From Pseudomonas sp. HS6 (GTDB taxonomy: Bacteria; Pseudomonadota; Gammaproteobacteria; Pseudomonadales; Pseudomonadaceae), in NCBI RefSeq assembly GCF_023375815.1, contig NZ_CP067412.1, positions 2,728,001 to 2,792,000 on the forward strand: a stretch of DNA of 64,000 nt, given 5' to 3'. This document shows, piece by piece, positions 11,787 to 20,708 of this stretch. The position numbers and the translations under genes were made by a program. Every line of letters begins with the position of its first letter. Position 1 is the stretch's first letter. Under the pieces are notes generated by a model. That model saw only the letters and a list, made by a program, of their open reading frames with translations. It ran no database searches and had not been told where the DNA came from.

Positions 11787-11805
11787 CGTGGCTAGCATCG
11801 GCGAC

Positions 11806-12717
11806 ATGGACCTCAAACGACTGACACATCTTCTGGCGCTGGCCGATGAACGCCATTTCGGCCGCGCCGCCGAACGCGTGCACCTCAGCCAACCGGCCTT
11901 GAGCCGCAGCATTCAGGCGCTGGAAAGCGAAACGGGTCAGCGTCTGTTTGACCGGGACACCGGCGACGTTCGCCCGACGCCGGCCGGGGAGTTCCTGATC
12001 GAGCGGGCCCGGCGTCTGCTGTTCGATGCACGCTCGCTGGAGCGTGATCTGGCACTTTACGGCGATGGCCGGCTCGGCAACCTCGCGTTCGGCGTCGGTC
12101 CGTTTCCGGCGGCGATGTTGATGCATCAGGTGGTGCCTCGGTTGCGTCGGGAATATCCGGAAGTCACCCTGCGGGTAGAAATCAACAACTGGCAGATTCT
12201 TGAAGCCCGTTTGCGGGATGAAGCGATCGAGTTTTTCGTCGCGGACATTCGCAACTTCTCGGCCGACACCGATCTGCTGATCCGCTCGCTGGGTCAGGCC
12301 TCGGCGGGGTTCTTCGTCCGGCCACAACACCCGTTGGCCGGGCGCGCGGTGACGATGAGAGACCTGGAAAAGTACGGTATCGCAACGACGCGCCTGCCGG
12401 CCGTGGTGAAGGAAGAGACTGCGCATACCCTGGGCATTTCCACTCGCCAGGCCTTGCCGCTTGCGCTTGAGTGCGACGATGTGGCGTTGCTCAGAACGGT
12501 GGCCTGTTCGACCGATACCATCCTCGGCGTGATTCACGGCGCCGTGGCTGAAGACCTACGCATCGGTAACCTGATCGAACTGCAGGTCGTGGACAGACCC
12601 GGGCTGCATTCCGAAATCGGCGTCGTCAGCCTGCCCAACAGAAGCCAGTCACCAACCGCCCGCTGCGTGATCGACGCCATCGTCGACGAGATGGCGCAGC
12701 GCAACGTCTCGACCTGA
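11806..12717 (+). CDS. LysR-family regulator (SdsB1-like)
   Basis: 303 residues from the ATG at 11806 (MDLKRLTHLLALADERHFGR). N-terminal winged helix-turn-helix (AAERVHLSQPALSRSIQALE), C-terminal periplasmic-binding-like effector domain. It is divergent from the alkylsulfatase gene with a dyad in between, so it is the probable activator of that gene, as SdsB1 is for SdsA1. The start is placed so that the operator dyad stays outside the coding region. Confidence 0.9.
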   Translation: MDLKRLTHLLALADERHFGRAAERVHLSQPALSRSIQALESETGQRLFDRDTGDVRPTPAGEFLIERARRLLFDARSLERDLALYGDGRLGNLAFGVGPFPAAMLMHQVVPRLRREYPEVTLRVEINNWQILEARLRDEAIEFFVADIRNFSADTDLLIRSLGQASAGFFVRPQHPLAGRAVTMRDLEKYGIATTRLPAVVKEETAHTLGISTRQALPLALECDDVALLRTVACSTDTILGVIHGAVAEDLRIGNLIELQVVDRPGLHSEIGVVSLPNRSQSPTARCVIDAIVDEMAQRNVST

Positions 12718-12822
12718 ACCGGTGCTCCGGTCAGCGGCCAATGCGCCAAAGCACGAGACTTCCCGCTGAAAAACCGGATAATGGCGGCCATTCTGTTCAG
12801 CTCGCTATTCTGGTAGTCCCCC

Positions 12823-15027
12823 ATGGAAATCAAGGTCAACTTTCTCGACAACCTTCGACTTGAAGCCAAGTTCGACGACTTCACGGTGGTGGCCGACCAA
12901 CCGATCCGCTACAAGGGCGACGGCTCGGCACCGGGTCCGTTCGACTACTTCCTGGCCTCGTCGGCGCTGTGTGCGGCTTACTTCGTGAAGCTGTATTGCG
13001 AAACCCGCAATATCCCGACCGATAACATCCGCCTGTCGCAGAACAACATCGTTGACCCGGAGAACCGCTACAACCAGATCTTCAAGATTCAGGTCGAGTT
13101 GCCGGCAGACATCTCCGACAAGGACCGCCAGGGCATCCTGCGTTCCATCGACCGCTGCACCGTGAAAAAAGTGGTGCAGGCCGGCCCTGAGTTCGTGATC
13201 GAGGAAGTGGAAAACCTCGACGCCGACGCCCAGGCACTGCTGATGCCAGGCGCGAACGCCAGCGCGAGCACCTACATTCCGGGCAAGGACCTGCCGCTGG
13301 AGCAGACCATCGCCAACATGTCGGGCATCCTCGCCGACCTCGGCATGAAGATCGAAATCGCCTCGTGGCGCAACATCGTGCCCAACGTGTGGTCGCTGCA
13401 CATCCGCGACGCGCACTCGCCGATGTGCTTCACCAACGGCAAGGGCTCGACCAAGGAAGGCGCGCTGGCGTCGGCGCTGGGCGAGTTCATCGAGCGGCTG
13501 AACTGCAACTTCTTCTACAACGATCAGTTCTGGGGTCTGGACCTCGCCAATGCGCCGTTCGTGCATTACCCGGACGAGCGCTGGTTCAAGCCGGGCAGCA
13601 ATGACGAGCTGCCGAGCGAAATCCTCGACCCGTACTGCCTGAAGATCTACAACCGCGACGGCGAACTGCGTGGTTCGCACCTGATCGACACCAACTCCGG
13701 CAATGAACAGCGCGGTATCGTTTCGCTGCCGTTCGTTCGTCAGTCGGACGGCGAGGTGGTGTACTTCCCGTCGAACCTGATCGAAAACCTGTACCTGAGC
13801 AACGGCATGAGCGCCGGCAACACCCTGGCCGAAGCCCAGGTGCAGTGCCTGTCGGAAATTTTCGAACGTGCGGTGAAGCGCGAAATCATCGAAGGCGAAT
13901 TCGCCCTGCCGGACGTGCCGCAGGAAGTGTTGGCCAAGTACCCGGCGATCATGGCCGGTATTCAGGGCCTGGAAGCCCAGGGCTTCCCGGTGCTGGTGAA
14001 GGATGCGTCGCTGGGCGGCGAATTCCCGGTGATGTGCGTCACGCTGATGAACCCGCGTACCGGCGGTGTGTTCGCTTCGTTCGGCGCGCACCCGAGCTTC
14101 GAAGTGGCGCTGGAGCGCAGCCTGACCGAGTTGCTGCAAGGCCGCAGTTTCGAAGGCCTGAACGATCTGCCGCAGCCAACCTTCGAAGGTCAGGCGGTCA
14201 CCGAACCGAACAACTTCGTCGAGCACTTCATCGACTCCAGCGGTGTGGTGTCGTGGCGCTTCTTCAGCGCCCAGGCGGAATACGAGTTCGTGGAATGGGA
14301 CTTCACCGGCCAGGGTGAAAACTCCAACGTCGAGGAAGCCGAAACCCTGTTCGGCATCCTCAAGGGCATGGGCAAGGAATCGTACATGGCGGTCTACGAG
14401 CACATCGGTGCAACCGCTTGCCGCATCCTGGTGCCGGACTACTCGGAAATCTACCCGGTGGACGACCTGATCTGGGACAACACCAACAAGGCGCTGTTCT
14501 TCCGCGAAGACATCCTCAACCTGCATCGCTTGAACGAAGAAGAACTCCAGTCGCTGGTCGAGCGTCTGGTCGAAAGCGAGCTGGATGACTACACCGACAT
14601 CACCACGCTGATCGGCATCGAGTTCGATGACAACACCGTGTGGGGGCAACTGACGATTCTGGAACTGAAACTGCTGATCTGGCTCGCCCTGGGACAAATC
14701 GAGGAGGCTAAGGAAGCAGTGGAAATGTTCCTCCAGTACAACGACAACACCGTCGAGCGGGGGCTGTTCTATCAGGCCGTCAACGGGGTGCTGGAGATGC
14801 AACTGGACGAAGATCTGGAGCTGGCCGACTACGAAGCCAACTTCCGCCGCATGTTCGGCAACGAACGGATGGACGCCGCGATCGGCTCGGTGGACGGCAG
14901 CGTACGCTTCTACGGCTTGACGCCGACCAGCATGAAGCTGGAAGGACTCGACCGCCATCTGCGCCTGATCGACAGCTACAAGAAACTGCACGCGGCCCGG
15001 GCCAATGTGACGGCTTCGGTTCGCTGA
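12823..15027 (+). CDS. OsmC-YcaO fusion protein
   Basis: 734 residues. Residues 1-140 form an OsmC/Ohr-like domain (DFTVVADQP; PGPFDYFLASSALCAAYFVK). Residues about 170-560 form a YcaO ATP-binding cyclodehydratase-type domain (ASALGEFIERL; EAQVQCLSEIFERAVKRE; LERSLTELLQGR). The rest is a TPR-like helical tail. It resembles the E. coli YcaO subgroup linked to RimO-dependent beta-methylthiolation of ribosomal protein S12. It lacks the C-terminal PxPxP of azoline-forming RiPP enzymes, and no peptide precursor or partner E1-like gene is nearby. A housekeeping role is more likely than natural-product formation. Confidence 0.92.
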   Translation: MEIKVNFLDNLRLEAKFDDFTVVADQPIRYKGDGSAPGPFDYFLASSALCAAYFVKLYCETRNIPTDNIRLSQNNIVDPENRYNQIFKIQVELPADISDKDRQGILRSIDRCTVKKVVQAGPEFVIEEVENLDADAQALLMPGANASASTYIPGKDLPLEQTIANMSGILADLGMKIEIASWRNIVPNVWSLHIRDAHSPMCFTNGKGSTKEGALASALGEFIERLNCNFFYNDQFWGLDLANAPFVHYPDERWFKPGSNDELPSEILDPYCLKIYNRDGELRGSHLIDTNSGNEQRGIVSLPFVRQSDGEVVYFPSNLIENLYLSNGMSAGNTLAEAQVQCLSEIFERAVKREIIEGEFALPDVPQEVLAKYPAIMAGIQGLEAQGFPVLVKDASLGGEFPVMCVTLMNPRTGGVFASFGAHPSFEVALERSLTELLQGRSFEGLNDLPQPTFEGQAVTEPNNFVEHFIDSSGVVSWRFFSAQAEYEFVEWDFTGQGENSNVEEAETLFGILKGMGKESYMAVYEHIGATACRILVPDYSEIYPVDDLIWDNTNKALFFREDILNLHRLNEEELQSLVERLVESELDDYTDITTLIGIEFDDNTVWGQLTILELKLLIWLALGQIEEAKEAVEMFLQYNDNTVERGLFYQAVNGVLEMQLDEDLELADYEANFRRMFGNERMDAAIGSVDGSVRFYGLTPTSMKLEGLDRHLRLIDSYKKLHAARANVTASVR

Positions 15028-15040
15028 CAGCGCTGACAAC

Positions 15041-15066
15041 AAAAAAGCACCTTCGGGTGCTTTTTT
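15041..15066 (+). terminator. Rho-independent terminator after ycaO-type gene
   Basis: Perfect stem AAAAAAGCACC / GGTGCTTTTTT around a TTCG tetraloop, 13 bp after the stop codon. Confidence 0.95.
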
Positions 15067-15103
15067 GTTTTTAAGATGGACGCCTGTCAGAGGGAGCGAT
15101 GCA

Positions 15104-15559
15104 ATGGATTTGAAGTTCAGTCATGTCGATGTACTGGTCAATAACCTCGAAGAAGCCTGCGCCTACTATGCGCAGATTCTGAAAGCCAGAATCTCCAGAA
15201 CCCTCGTCTGGGAACGGGGTGGTCTGCACGTTCGCTACGCGGTTGCGCTGATCGGGCAGGAGCGTTTCATGCTGGTCCAGCCGTTGGCGGGCAACCTCAA
15301 GGAACTGCTGGACGCGTCGGGGGAGGGGATGATCTATCGCCACTGCTATTCGACACCGGACATCGAGAAGGCCTACGACGAACTGGTGATCGCCGGCGTG
15401 CAGCCCGAAGACGAAAACGGCCAGCCACTGGAACGCGCCAACCTGCAATCACCGTCCGGGACACGCATCATCTGGCTGCCCAAGCGCTTCGGGCATTTCT
15501 CTATCGAGATCCTCGAAGAGCAGACGCTGGAGGCTTTCATCGCATCGGCGTTTTCCTGA
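15104..15559 (+). CDS. VOC-family (glyoxalase fold) protein
   Basis: 151 residues from the ATG at 15104 (MDLKFSHVDVLVNNLEEACA), preceded by AGAGGGAG. The pattern is that of a two-module vicinal-oxygen-chelate protein: the first module begins FSHVDVLVNNL and the second ends FGHFSIEILEE, with candidate metal ligands His7 and Glu near the C-terminus. This places it near methylmalonyl-CoA epimerase and glyoxalase relatives, but the substrate cannot be told from sequence. It is followed 10 bp later by the dispersed palindrome. Confidence 0.85.
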   Translation: MDLKFSHVDVLVNNLEEACAYYAQILKARISRTLVWERGGLHVRYAVALIGQERFMLVQPLAGNLKELLDASGEGMIYRHCYSTPDIEKAYDELVIAGVQPEDENGQPLERANLQSPSGTRIIWLPKRFGHFSIEILEEQTLEAFIASAFS

Positions 15560-15569
15560 GTTTTTTAAT

Positions 15570-15604
15570 GGGGACAGATTTATTTTTAAAATAAATCTGT
15601 CCCC
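15570..15604. repeat. Dispersed palindrome, full copy 1
   Basis: 35 bp: arm GGGGACAGATTTATTTT, one T, then the exact reverse complement of the arm. It lies 10 bp after the VOC gene and is followed by TTTT, so it may also stop transcription. Copies recur at 16253, 18811, 18882 and 24907. Confidence 0.95.
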
Positions 15605-15681
15605 TTTTGCATCCGATTGCCCGCCTGCTCCGTAAATTCATCACCCTCATTCGAAGGGTCGAAGAATTCAGGAGACACACC

Positions 15682-16242
15682 ATGCACTCGCTCATCAAAC
15701 GCATTGCCATCGCCTGCTTCACGCTGCTCTGCTTCGGTACGGGATCGATTTTTGCCGCCGATACTGTGATGGTAGGCGGTGCGGCCATGTACCCGAACAA
15801 GACCATCGTTGAAAACGCCGTCAACTCGAAGGACCACACGACCCTCGTTGCAGCGGTCAAGGCGGCCGGGCTGGTCGACACCCTCAACAGCAAGGGGCCG
15901 TTCACGGTCTTCGCGCCTACCAATGAAGCGTTCGCCAAATTGCCCGCTGGTACTGTCGATACGCTGGTCAAACCGGAGCACAAGGCCGATCTGACTACGA
16001 TCCTCACCTATCACGTGGTTGCTGGCACTCACACGGCAAAACAGCTGATGGATGACGCCAAAATGCACGGCGGCAAAGTCATGCTCAAAACCGTTCAGGG
16101 CGAATCCCTGACCGTCATGCTGCACGACGGCAAGTTGTGGGTGGTGGACGCCAAAGGCGGGAAGGCTGCGATCACCATTGCGGACGTGATGCAGTCCAAT
16201 GGCGTGATTCATGTAGTGGATACGGTGCTGATGCCGAAGTAG
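15682..16242 (+). CDS. Secreted fasciclin (FAS1) domain protein
   Basis: 186 residues from the ATG at 15682, preceded by AGGAGACACACC. The signal peptide is about 1-25 (cleaved near SIFAA). One FAS1 domain follows, with the H1 box GPFTVFAPTNEAFAKLP and the H2-like segment GVIHVVDTVLMPK. FAS1 proteins are adhesion or matrix proteins; bacterial single-domain forms are secreted and of uncertain role. It is flanked on both sides by copies of the same palindrome and looks monocistronic. Confidence 0.93.
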   Translation: MHSLIKRIAIACFTLLCFGTGSIFAADTVMVGGAAMYPNKTIVENAVNSKDHTTLVAAVKAAGLVDTLNSKGPFTVFAPTNEAFAKLPAGTVDTLVKPEHKADLTTILTYHVVAGTHTAKQLMDDAKMHGGKVMLKTVQGESLTVMLHDGKLWVVDAKGGKAAITIADVMQSNGVIHVVDTVLMPK

Positions 16243-16247
16243 TCTTT

Positions 16248-16292
16248 TTATTGGGGACAGATTTATTTTTAAAATAAATCTGTCCCCAATAA
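16248..16292. repeat. Dispersed palindrome, full copy 2
   Basis: The same 35-bp core as copy 1 (16253-16287). Here the pairing extends outwards by five more bases each side (TTATT...AATAA), giving 22-bp arms. It lies 5 bp after the fasciclin stop codon. Confidence 0.95.
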
Positions 16293-16364
16293 GGGGCTTG
16301 GAATTGGCCAGTGTGCCCTTATAACAAGGGTTACCTCCAACATCCCCGAGGGGAAGGACAGACC

Positions 16365-16871
16365 ATGACCAGCCAAACCGAAACTGCCATCCTCGCCGGC
16401 GGCTGCTTCTGGGGCATGCAAGATCTGTTGCGGCGCTATCCCGGCGTCCTGCAAACGCGCGTCGGTTACACCGGTGGCGATGTGCCGAATGCCACTTATC
16501 GCAATCATGGCAATCACGCCGAAGCCATCGAAATCGTCTTCGATCCGGCCGTTATCAGCTATCGGCAGATCCTTGAGTTCTTCTTTCAGATTCACGACCC
16601 GACCACGCCCAACCGTCAGGGCAATGACCTTGGCCCCAGCTATCGTTCAGCGATCTATTACCTGAATGACCAGCAACGTGACGTCGCTGAAGACACCGCC
16701 GCCGATGTCGAGGCCTCACGCCTATGGCCTGGACGAGTGGTGACTGAAATCGAACCGGCCGGGCCGTTCTGGGAGGCGGAGCCGGAGCACCAGGATTATC
16801 TGGAGCGTATTCCGAATGGCTACACCTGCCACTTCATCCGCCCGAACTGGAAGCTTCCGAAGCGCGGCTGA
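16365..16871 (+). CDS. msrA: Peptide-methionine (S)-S-oxide reductase
   Basis: Repairs methionine-S-sulfoxide in proteins. 168 residues from the ATG at 16365, with GGGGAAGG upstream. The catalytic motif AGGCFWG (Cys14) is present, followed by [14 protein letters not shown] and the conserved [19 protein letters not shown]. It is a short single-domain form without the C-terminal resolving cysteine pair of longer MsrA proteins and without a fused MsrB. It looks monocistronic. Confidence 0.96.
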   Translation: MTSQTETAILAGGCFWGMQDLLRRYPGVLQTRVGYTGGDVPNATYRNHGNHAEAIEIVFDPAVISYRQILEFFFQIHDPTTPNRQGNDLGPSYRSAIYYLNDQQRDVAEDTAADVEASRLWPGRVVTEIEPAGPFWEAEPEHQDYLERIPNGYTCHFIRPNWKLPKRG

Positions 16872-16900
16872 GGTTCAGTAGCTTTCAGTACGAAAGCGAA

Positions 16901-16944
16901 GGGAACAGGTCTGCTATCTGAAAAGTAGATCTGTTCCCTTTTTT
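16901..16944 (+). terminator. Palindromic terminator related to the dispersed repeat
   Basis: An imperfect hairpin with GGGAACAGGTCT on the left and AGATCTGTTCCC on the right, followed by TTTTTT. It ends msrA. The tip sequence GGGAACAG/CTGTTCCC looks like a diverged relative of the GGGGACAG palindrome. Confidence 0.7.
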
Positions 16945-16962
16945 AACCGAATTCCAGAAAGG

Positions 16963-16981
16963 TAGCTAAGCAAGTTAGCTA
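16963..16981. promoter_or_regulatory. MarR-type operator palindrome
   Basis: Perfect repeat TAGCTAA-GCAAG-TTAGCTA immediately upstream of the MarR-monooxygenase operon. The 19-bp size and symmetry are typical of MarR-family sites, so autorepression is likely. Confidence 0.65.
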
Positions 16982-17030
16982 TATGTTAGTTTCGCGTCCT
17001 CTTCACGACCAGCCCGGACCGATCCTGCAC

Positions 17031-17549
17031 ATGACGTCACCTTCATCACCGCCAAATCCAGCCGAAGACCCCCGCAACCTGCAGATCGCCAGTGATGTTG
17101 TCGGCCAACAGTTGCAACAGATCGCCATCCTGACGCGCAAGTCTGCCAGCCATCTGGGCGCGGTGCTGGGCATCAATCAGACGGACGTGGCGGCGCTTGA
17201 GCACTTGATCACTGACGGGCCTCTTCCGCCGACTGAACTTGCGACGCGCCTTTCAGTGACCACCGCCGGCATCACGCTGGTCATCGATCGGCTGGAACGC
17301 GCGGGGCATGTGGTCCGCGAGCGGCAGCTCAATGACAAGCGCCGGGTGTTGGTGTGTCCGGTTCCTGATTCGGTGGCGCAGGCGTATCGGCATATTGCGC
17401 CAATGCTCAATGGCCTGAGCGCCGTACTCGCAGCACTCGACGGCAAGGATCGCGCAGTGGTTGAAACATTCCTTGGTCAAGTGATCGAGGTCTACCGCAC
17501 CACGTTGCCGGGCAGCGCTGTGGCCACGTCTGAAAGTCAGGACGCATGA
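17031..17549 (+). CDS. MarR-family transcriptional regulator
   Basis: 172 residues from the ATG at 17031. A start at 16983 is also open but would sit 1 bp after the operator. The winged helix is visible: ALEHLITDGPLPPTELATRL and TAGITLVIDRLERAGHVVRE, with the wing arginines RQLNDKRRVLV. Its stop overlaps the start of the monooxygenase (ATGATGA), so the two are one operon. It probably represses this operon through the palindrome at 16963 and is relieved by a phenolic or xenobiotic ligand. Confidence 0.9.
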   Translation: MTSPSSPPNPAEDPRNLQIASDVVGQQLQQIAILTRKSASHLGAVLGINQTDVAALEHLITDGPLPPTELATRLSVTTAGITLVIDRLERAGHVVRERQLNDKRRVLVCPVPDSVAQAYRHIAPMLNGLSAVLAALDGKDRAVVETFLGQVIEVYRTTLPGSAVATSESQDA

Positions 17550-18751
17550 TGAACCCCAAAAAAGTACTGGTGACTGGTGCAAGCATCGCCGGACCTGCGC
17601 TGGCGTATTGGCTGTCCCGACAAGGCATGGACGTCACGGTGGTGGAGAGGGCGCCTGCGTTTCGCGATGGCGGACAGACCATTGACGTGCGGGGCGCCGG
17701 GCGTGAGGTCGTCCGGCGCATGGGTCTGGAAGATTTGATTCGGGCGAACACGACCCAGGAACAGGGCATCGCCTTCGTTGACCAGAACAACCGGACCAAG
17801 GCGTTTCTGGGTGTCGATGCATTCGATGGGAAGGGGCCGATAGCTGAGCTTGAGATTCTGCGGGGTGAACTCGCCAAATTATTGATCCAGCACAGCCAGG
17901 ACCGTGTCCTGTACCGATTCGGCGATAGTGTTGAAGCCATGGAAGACGATGGCGAGCAGGTTCACGTGCGTTTCGAACAGGGTGGCAAGCAGGTTTACGA
18001 TCTGGTGATCGTGGCTGAAGGGATTGGTTCGACGACCCGCAACCGGGTGTTCGGCAACGAGGTCCAGCGTCGTCCCCTCAATTTGTATACGGCTTATTTC
18101 ACCGTGCCTCGACAGCCAAGCGATGGCCAGGTCATGCGCTGGCACAATATTCCTGGTGGTCGCTGTGTCTGTTTGCGGCCTGACAATCTGGGCACCACCC
18201 GCGCCTTTTTGTCTTTTCAGCAGGCACCGTGTGGATACGAAAAACTCGCGCAGGACGAACAGAAGTCCTTGCTCAGGCAAATATTCGCCGACGCCGGTTG
18301 GGAGACACCTCGCGTGCTGGCTGCGCTGGAGGATGCCACCGACCTGTATCTGGACGCGGTGGGGCAGGTGAAGATGCCCCGTTGGTCCAGGGGGCGCATC
18401 GCGCTGGTCGGGGACGCGGCTTATTGCGCATCGCCCATCAGCGGCATGGGCACCAGCCTGGGGCTGTGCGGCGCCTATGTGCTGGCCGGTGAACTGGGAC
18501 GCCACGCTGACCACGCCGAGGCGTTCGCGGCCTACGAAAAACTGATGCGGCCATTTGTCGCCCAAGCCCAAAGCGTGCCTGGGTTTGCCCCCCGACTGGC
18601 ATCGCCGCATTCGCGCCTTGGCATCGCCCTTGGTCACGCTGTATTGAGACTGGCGAGTGCGCCGGGGTTCAAGCGTCTGTTCGGGAAGCTCCTTTCGCCG
18701 AAGGCAGATGCTATCGAATTGCCGGAGTATGACGAGCCGCAGTGGGGGTAG
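17546..18751 (+). CDS. FAD-dependent monooxygenase (TetX/PHBH-like)
   Basis: 401 residues. N-terminal FAD dinucleotide motif VLVTGASIAGPALAYWLSRQG (a GxSxxG variant of GxGxxG), an ILRGELAKLL substrate-domain element, and the second FAD motif GRIALVGDAAYCASPISGMG near residue 290. These place it with class A flavoprotein monooxygenases of the TetX/aromatic hydroxylase type, which insert one oxygen atom using NAD(P)H. It is translationally coupled to marR. The substrate is unknown; detoxification is likely. Confidence 0.9.
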   Translation: MMNPKKVLVTGASIAGPALAYWLSRQGMDVTVVERAPAFRDGGQTIDVRGAGREVVRRMGLEDLIRANTTQEQGIAFVDQNNRTKAFLGVDAFDGKGPIAELEILRGELAKLLIQHSQDRVLYRFGDSVEAMEDDGEQVHVRFEQGGKQVYDLVIVAEGIGSTTRNRVFGNEVQRRPLNLYTAYFTVPRQPSDGQVMRWHNIPGGRCVCLRPDNLGTTRAFLSFQQAPCGYEKLAQDEQKSLLRQIFADAGWETPRVLAALEDATDLYLDAVGQVKMPRWSRGRIALVGDAAYCASPISGMGTSLGLCGAYVLAGELGRHADHAEAFAAYEKLMRPFVAQAQSVPGFAPRLASPHSRLGIALGHAVLRLASAPGFKRLFGKLLSPKADAIELPEYDEPQWG

Positions 18752-18810
18752 GTGTGTCAGCTTGTGGGGATTGCTGATCGTGACAAGCGTCAGATTTGGA
18801 CTCACTCAAA

Positions 18811-18846
18811 GGGGACAAATTTATTATAAAAAATAAATCTGTCCCC
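18811..18846. repeat. Dispersed palindrome, full but imperfect copy 3
   Basis: GGGGACAAATTTATTAT on the left and AAATAAATCTGTCCCC on the right. The left arm has diverged at two positions from copies 1 and 2. It lies 60 bp after the monooxygenase stop. Confidence 0.9.
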
Positions 18847-18881
18847 ATTTTTAAAGTGGACGTAGAGCGAGAGCATTCAAT

Positions 18882-18898
18882 GGGGACAGATTTATTAT
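18882..18898 (+). repeat. Dispersed palindrome, half copy 4
   Basis: GGGGACAGATTTATTAT with no facing arm, 35 bp after copy 3 and 53 bp before the LysE start. Its TTATTAT could contribute a -10-like sequence to the exporter gene. Confidence 0.85.
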
Positions 18899-18951
18899 CA
18901 TTGGTAGCGGCTCCTGTACCATTCAGCCTCTCACTCCAACGAGCATGGAAA

Positions 18952-19593
18952 ATGGATTCTCACTCGATTCTGGCTTTTACCCTGGTCGCCGCTATTGCCA
19001 TCGCAAGCCCAGGCCCCGCGACGCTGATGGCGATCAACAACAGCCTGGCCCATGGTCAGCGCAGCGCGATCTGGTCGTCGCTCGGCAATGCCAGTGGTCT
19101 GTTCTGCCTTTCAGCTGCCGCGATGCTCGGGCTCGGGGCATTGCTCGCCAGTTCCGAAATGCTGTTCAACGCGGTGAAGATCATTGGCGCCGGTTATCTG
19201 TTCTATCTCGGGATCAAGCAACTGTTCAAAAAGGACGCGATGCTTCAGGACAGTCCTCAGGACGATTCGAAGAAAGCCCGGCCCACGCGCCTGAAACTTT
19301 ACAAGTCGGCATTCCTGACGGCCGTGACCAATCCCAAGGCGACGATGTTTTTCACCGCGCTGTTTCCGCAATTCATCGACCAGAGCGCGACGCTGCTGCC
19401 ACAGTTCCTGATCCTGACGTCGATTTTCATGGCGCTGTCGGTGACGTCCCTGACGCTATACGCCGCGCTCGCCTCCCGGGCCAAGGGCGTGTTGACCCGA
19501 CCGGCGTTTTCGCGCTGGGTCAGCCGGGTGGTGGGGTCGACGTTTATCGGCTTCGGCGCCGCCATTCTGACCATGCGCCGGCAGGCTGCCTGA
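18952..19593 (+). CDS. LysE/RhtB-family amino acid exporter
   Basis: 213 residues from the ATG at 18952; the frame is open further upstream but that part is repeat-derived sequence. Six predicted membrane spans. The family motif ASPGPATLMAINNSLAHGQR near residues 18-37 and the later KSAFLTAVTNPKATMFFTALFPQF are characteristic. It exports amino acids or related metabolites; specificity cannot be read from sequence. No partner regulator is adjacent. Confidence 0.92.
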   Translation: MDSHSILAFTLVAAIAIASPGPATLMAINNSLAHGQRSAIWSSLGNASGLFCLSAAAMLGLGALLASSEMLFNAVKIIGAGYLFYLGIKQLFKKDAMLQDSPQDDSKKARPTRLKLYKSAFLTAVTNPKATMFFTALFPQFIDQSATLLPQFLILTSIFMALSVTSLTLYAALASRAKGVLTRPAFSRWVSRVVGSTFIGFGAAILTMRRQAA

Positions 19594-19615
19594 GAGGCAG
19601 CGTCCGCCTCCAGCC

Positions 19616-20524
19616 TCAGCGGGTTATAAAGCTGCGAATCGCCTGTGTGGTTTCCACCGGCGCTTCTTCCATCAGCCAATGACCCGCGCCGGCGATCACC
19701 ACTTCGGTGACGTTATCGGCGGCGTTGCGCATCACGATGGCTTCGTTGTTGCCGAAGGACTTTTCACCGCCGACGGCGAGGACCGGCATCGTCAGTTTGC
19801 TCTTTGACGACGCTTCGTTGTCCACAGCGTCCTGGCGAATCGCGCGGAATTGAGCGAAGGCCGCGTGCATCGCGCCGGGGCGGGCGTAGAGTCTGGCGTA
19901 ATGCTGGCGGGTGGCTTCGTCGACTTTTTTCGGGTCGCCGGCGAACTCGTTCCAGAACCGATCGAGATAAATGCGCTCACGGCCGGCGACCAGCCGCTCC
20001 ATGTCCGCGCCGCCAAAATCGAAGTGCCAGAGCATCGGCGAGCGCACGATGTCGTTCCACGGCGCAATGCCCGGAACCGGCGCATCCATCACCACCAGGC
20101 GATCGGTCTGTTGTGGATACCGCGAGGCATAGGCGAACGCGACCATGGTGCCGATGTCGTGACCGATGACGACCGAATGCTCAATGCCCAGCGAAGCCAG
20201 TACTGCGCGGATGTCTCCCGCCTGGGTCTTCTTGTCGTAGCCACCGTCGGGAATCGACGACAACCCCATGCCGCGCAGATCAGGGATCACCACGGTGTGA
20301 TCCTTCGCCAGATCGGTGGCGAGTGGCACCCACATGTCCCCGGTATCACCAAAACCATGCAACAGCACCACCGCAGGGCCTTTGCCGCCGATGCGCGTGT
20401 GGATCTTCGCGCCGTCCACGGCAATGTCTTGCGTGCGGAACGACGCGGGGAACGGTTTTACGTCAGCATGGGCCGGAACACTCAGGGCCACCAGCAAGGA
20501 AGCGGTCAGCAAGGCGCGGATCAT
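19616..20524 (-). CDS. Secreted alpha/beta hydrolase (epoxide hydrolase-like)
   Basis: 302 residues from the ATG at 20524, with a signal peptide of about 20 residues (SVPAHA cleavage). Fold signatures: the oxyanion HGFGDTGDMW, the nucleophile elbow VIGHDIGTMVAF with Asp as nucleophile, and a C-terminal catalytic His in AGHWLMEEAP. An Asp nucleophile with this context is typical of epoxide hydrolases and haloalkane dehalogenases, here exported to the periplasm. The longer frame upstream to 20953 is not credible. Confidence 0.9.
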   Translation of the reverse strand: MIRALLTASLLVALSVPAHADVKPFPASFRTQDIAVDGAKIHTRIGGKGPAVVLLHGFGDTGDMWVPLATDLAKDHTVVIPDLRGMGLSSIPDGGYDKKTQAGDIRAVLASLGIEHSVVIGHDIGTMVAFAYASRYPQQTDRLVVMDAPVPGIAPWNDIVRSPMLWHFDFGGADMERLVAGRERIYLDRFWNEFAGDPKKVDEATRQHYARLYARPGAMHAAFAQFRAIRQDAVDNEASSKSKLTMPVLAVGGEKSFGNNEAIVMRNAADNVTEVVIAGAGHWLMEEAPVETTQAIRSFITR

Positions 20525-20708
20525 CACGGTGACTCCAGAGGTGTGGTGGGTGGAGCGTAGACCGGTTTGAGAGCGGTGCCGTTTGCCGCCGGGCATTTTG
20601 CATCGGCATTCGTTCCCGACTTGCCTGACCCGCCGATATCGGGGAAGCTCCCGCGAATCCTGTCTCGGGCAAGTTGGCTGTACGATCGAATCGTTAGGGA
20701 AGCGTTGA

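Noticed and set aside
12823..15027. YcaO protein as part of an azole-forming RiPP cluster
   Set aside because: It is the OsmC-YcaO type related to E. coli YcaO. There is no PxPxP tail, no partner E1-like or dehydrogenase gene and no precursor peptide nearby.
15570..16292. Composite transposon around the fasciclin gene
   Set aside because: The flanking palindromes are short, non-coding and also occur elsewhere singly. No transposase and no target-site duplication was seen.
18796..18951. N-terminal extension of the LysE exporter
   Set aside because: The extended frame is made of the dispersed palindrome sequence and has no ribosome-binding site; the family start is at 18952.
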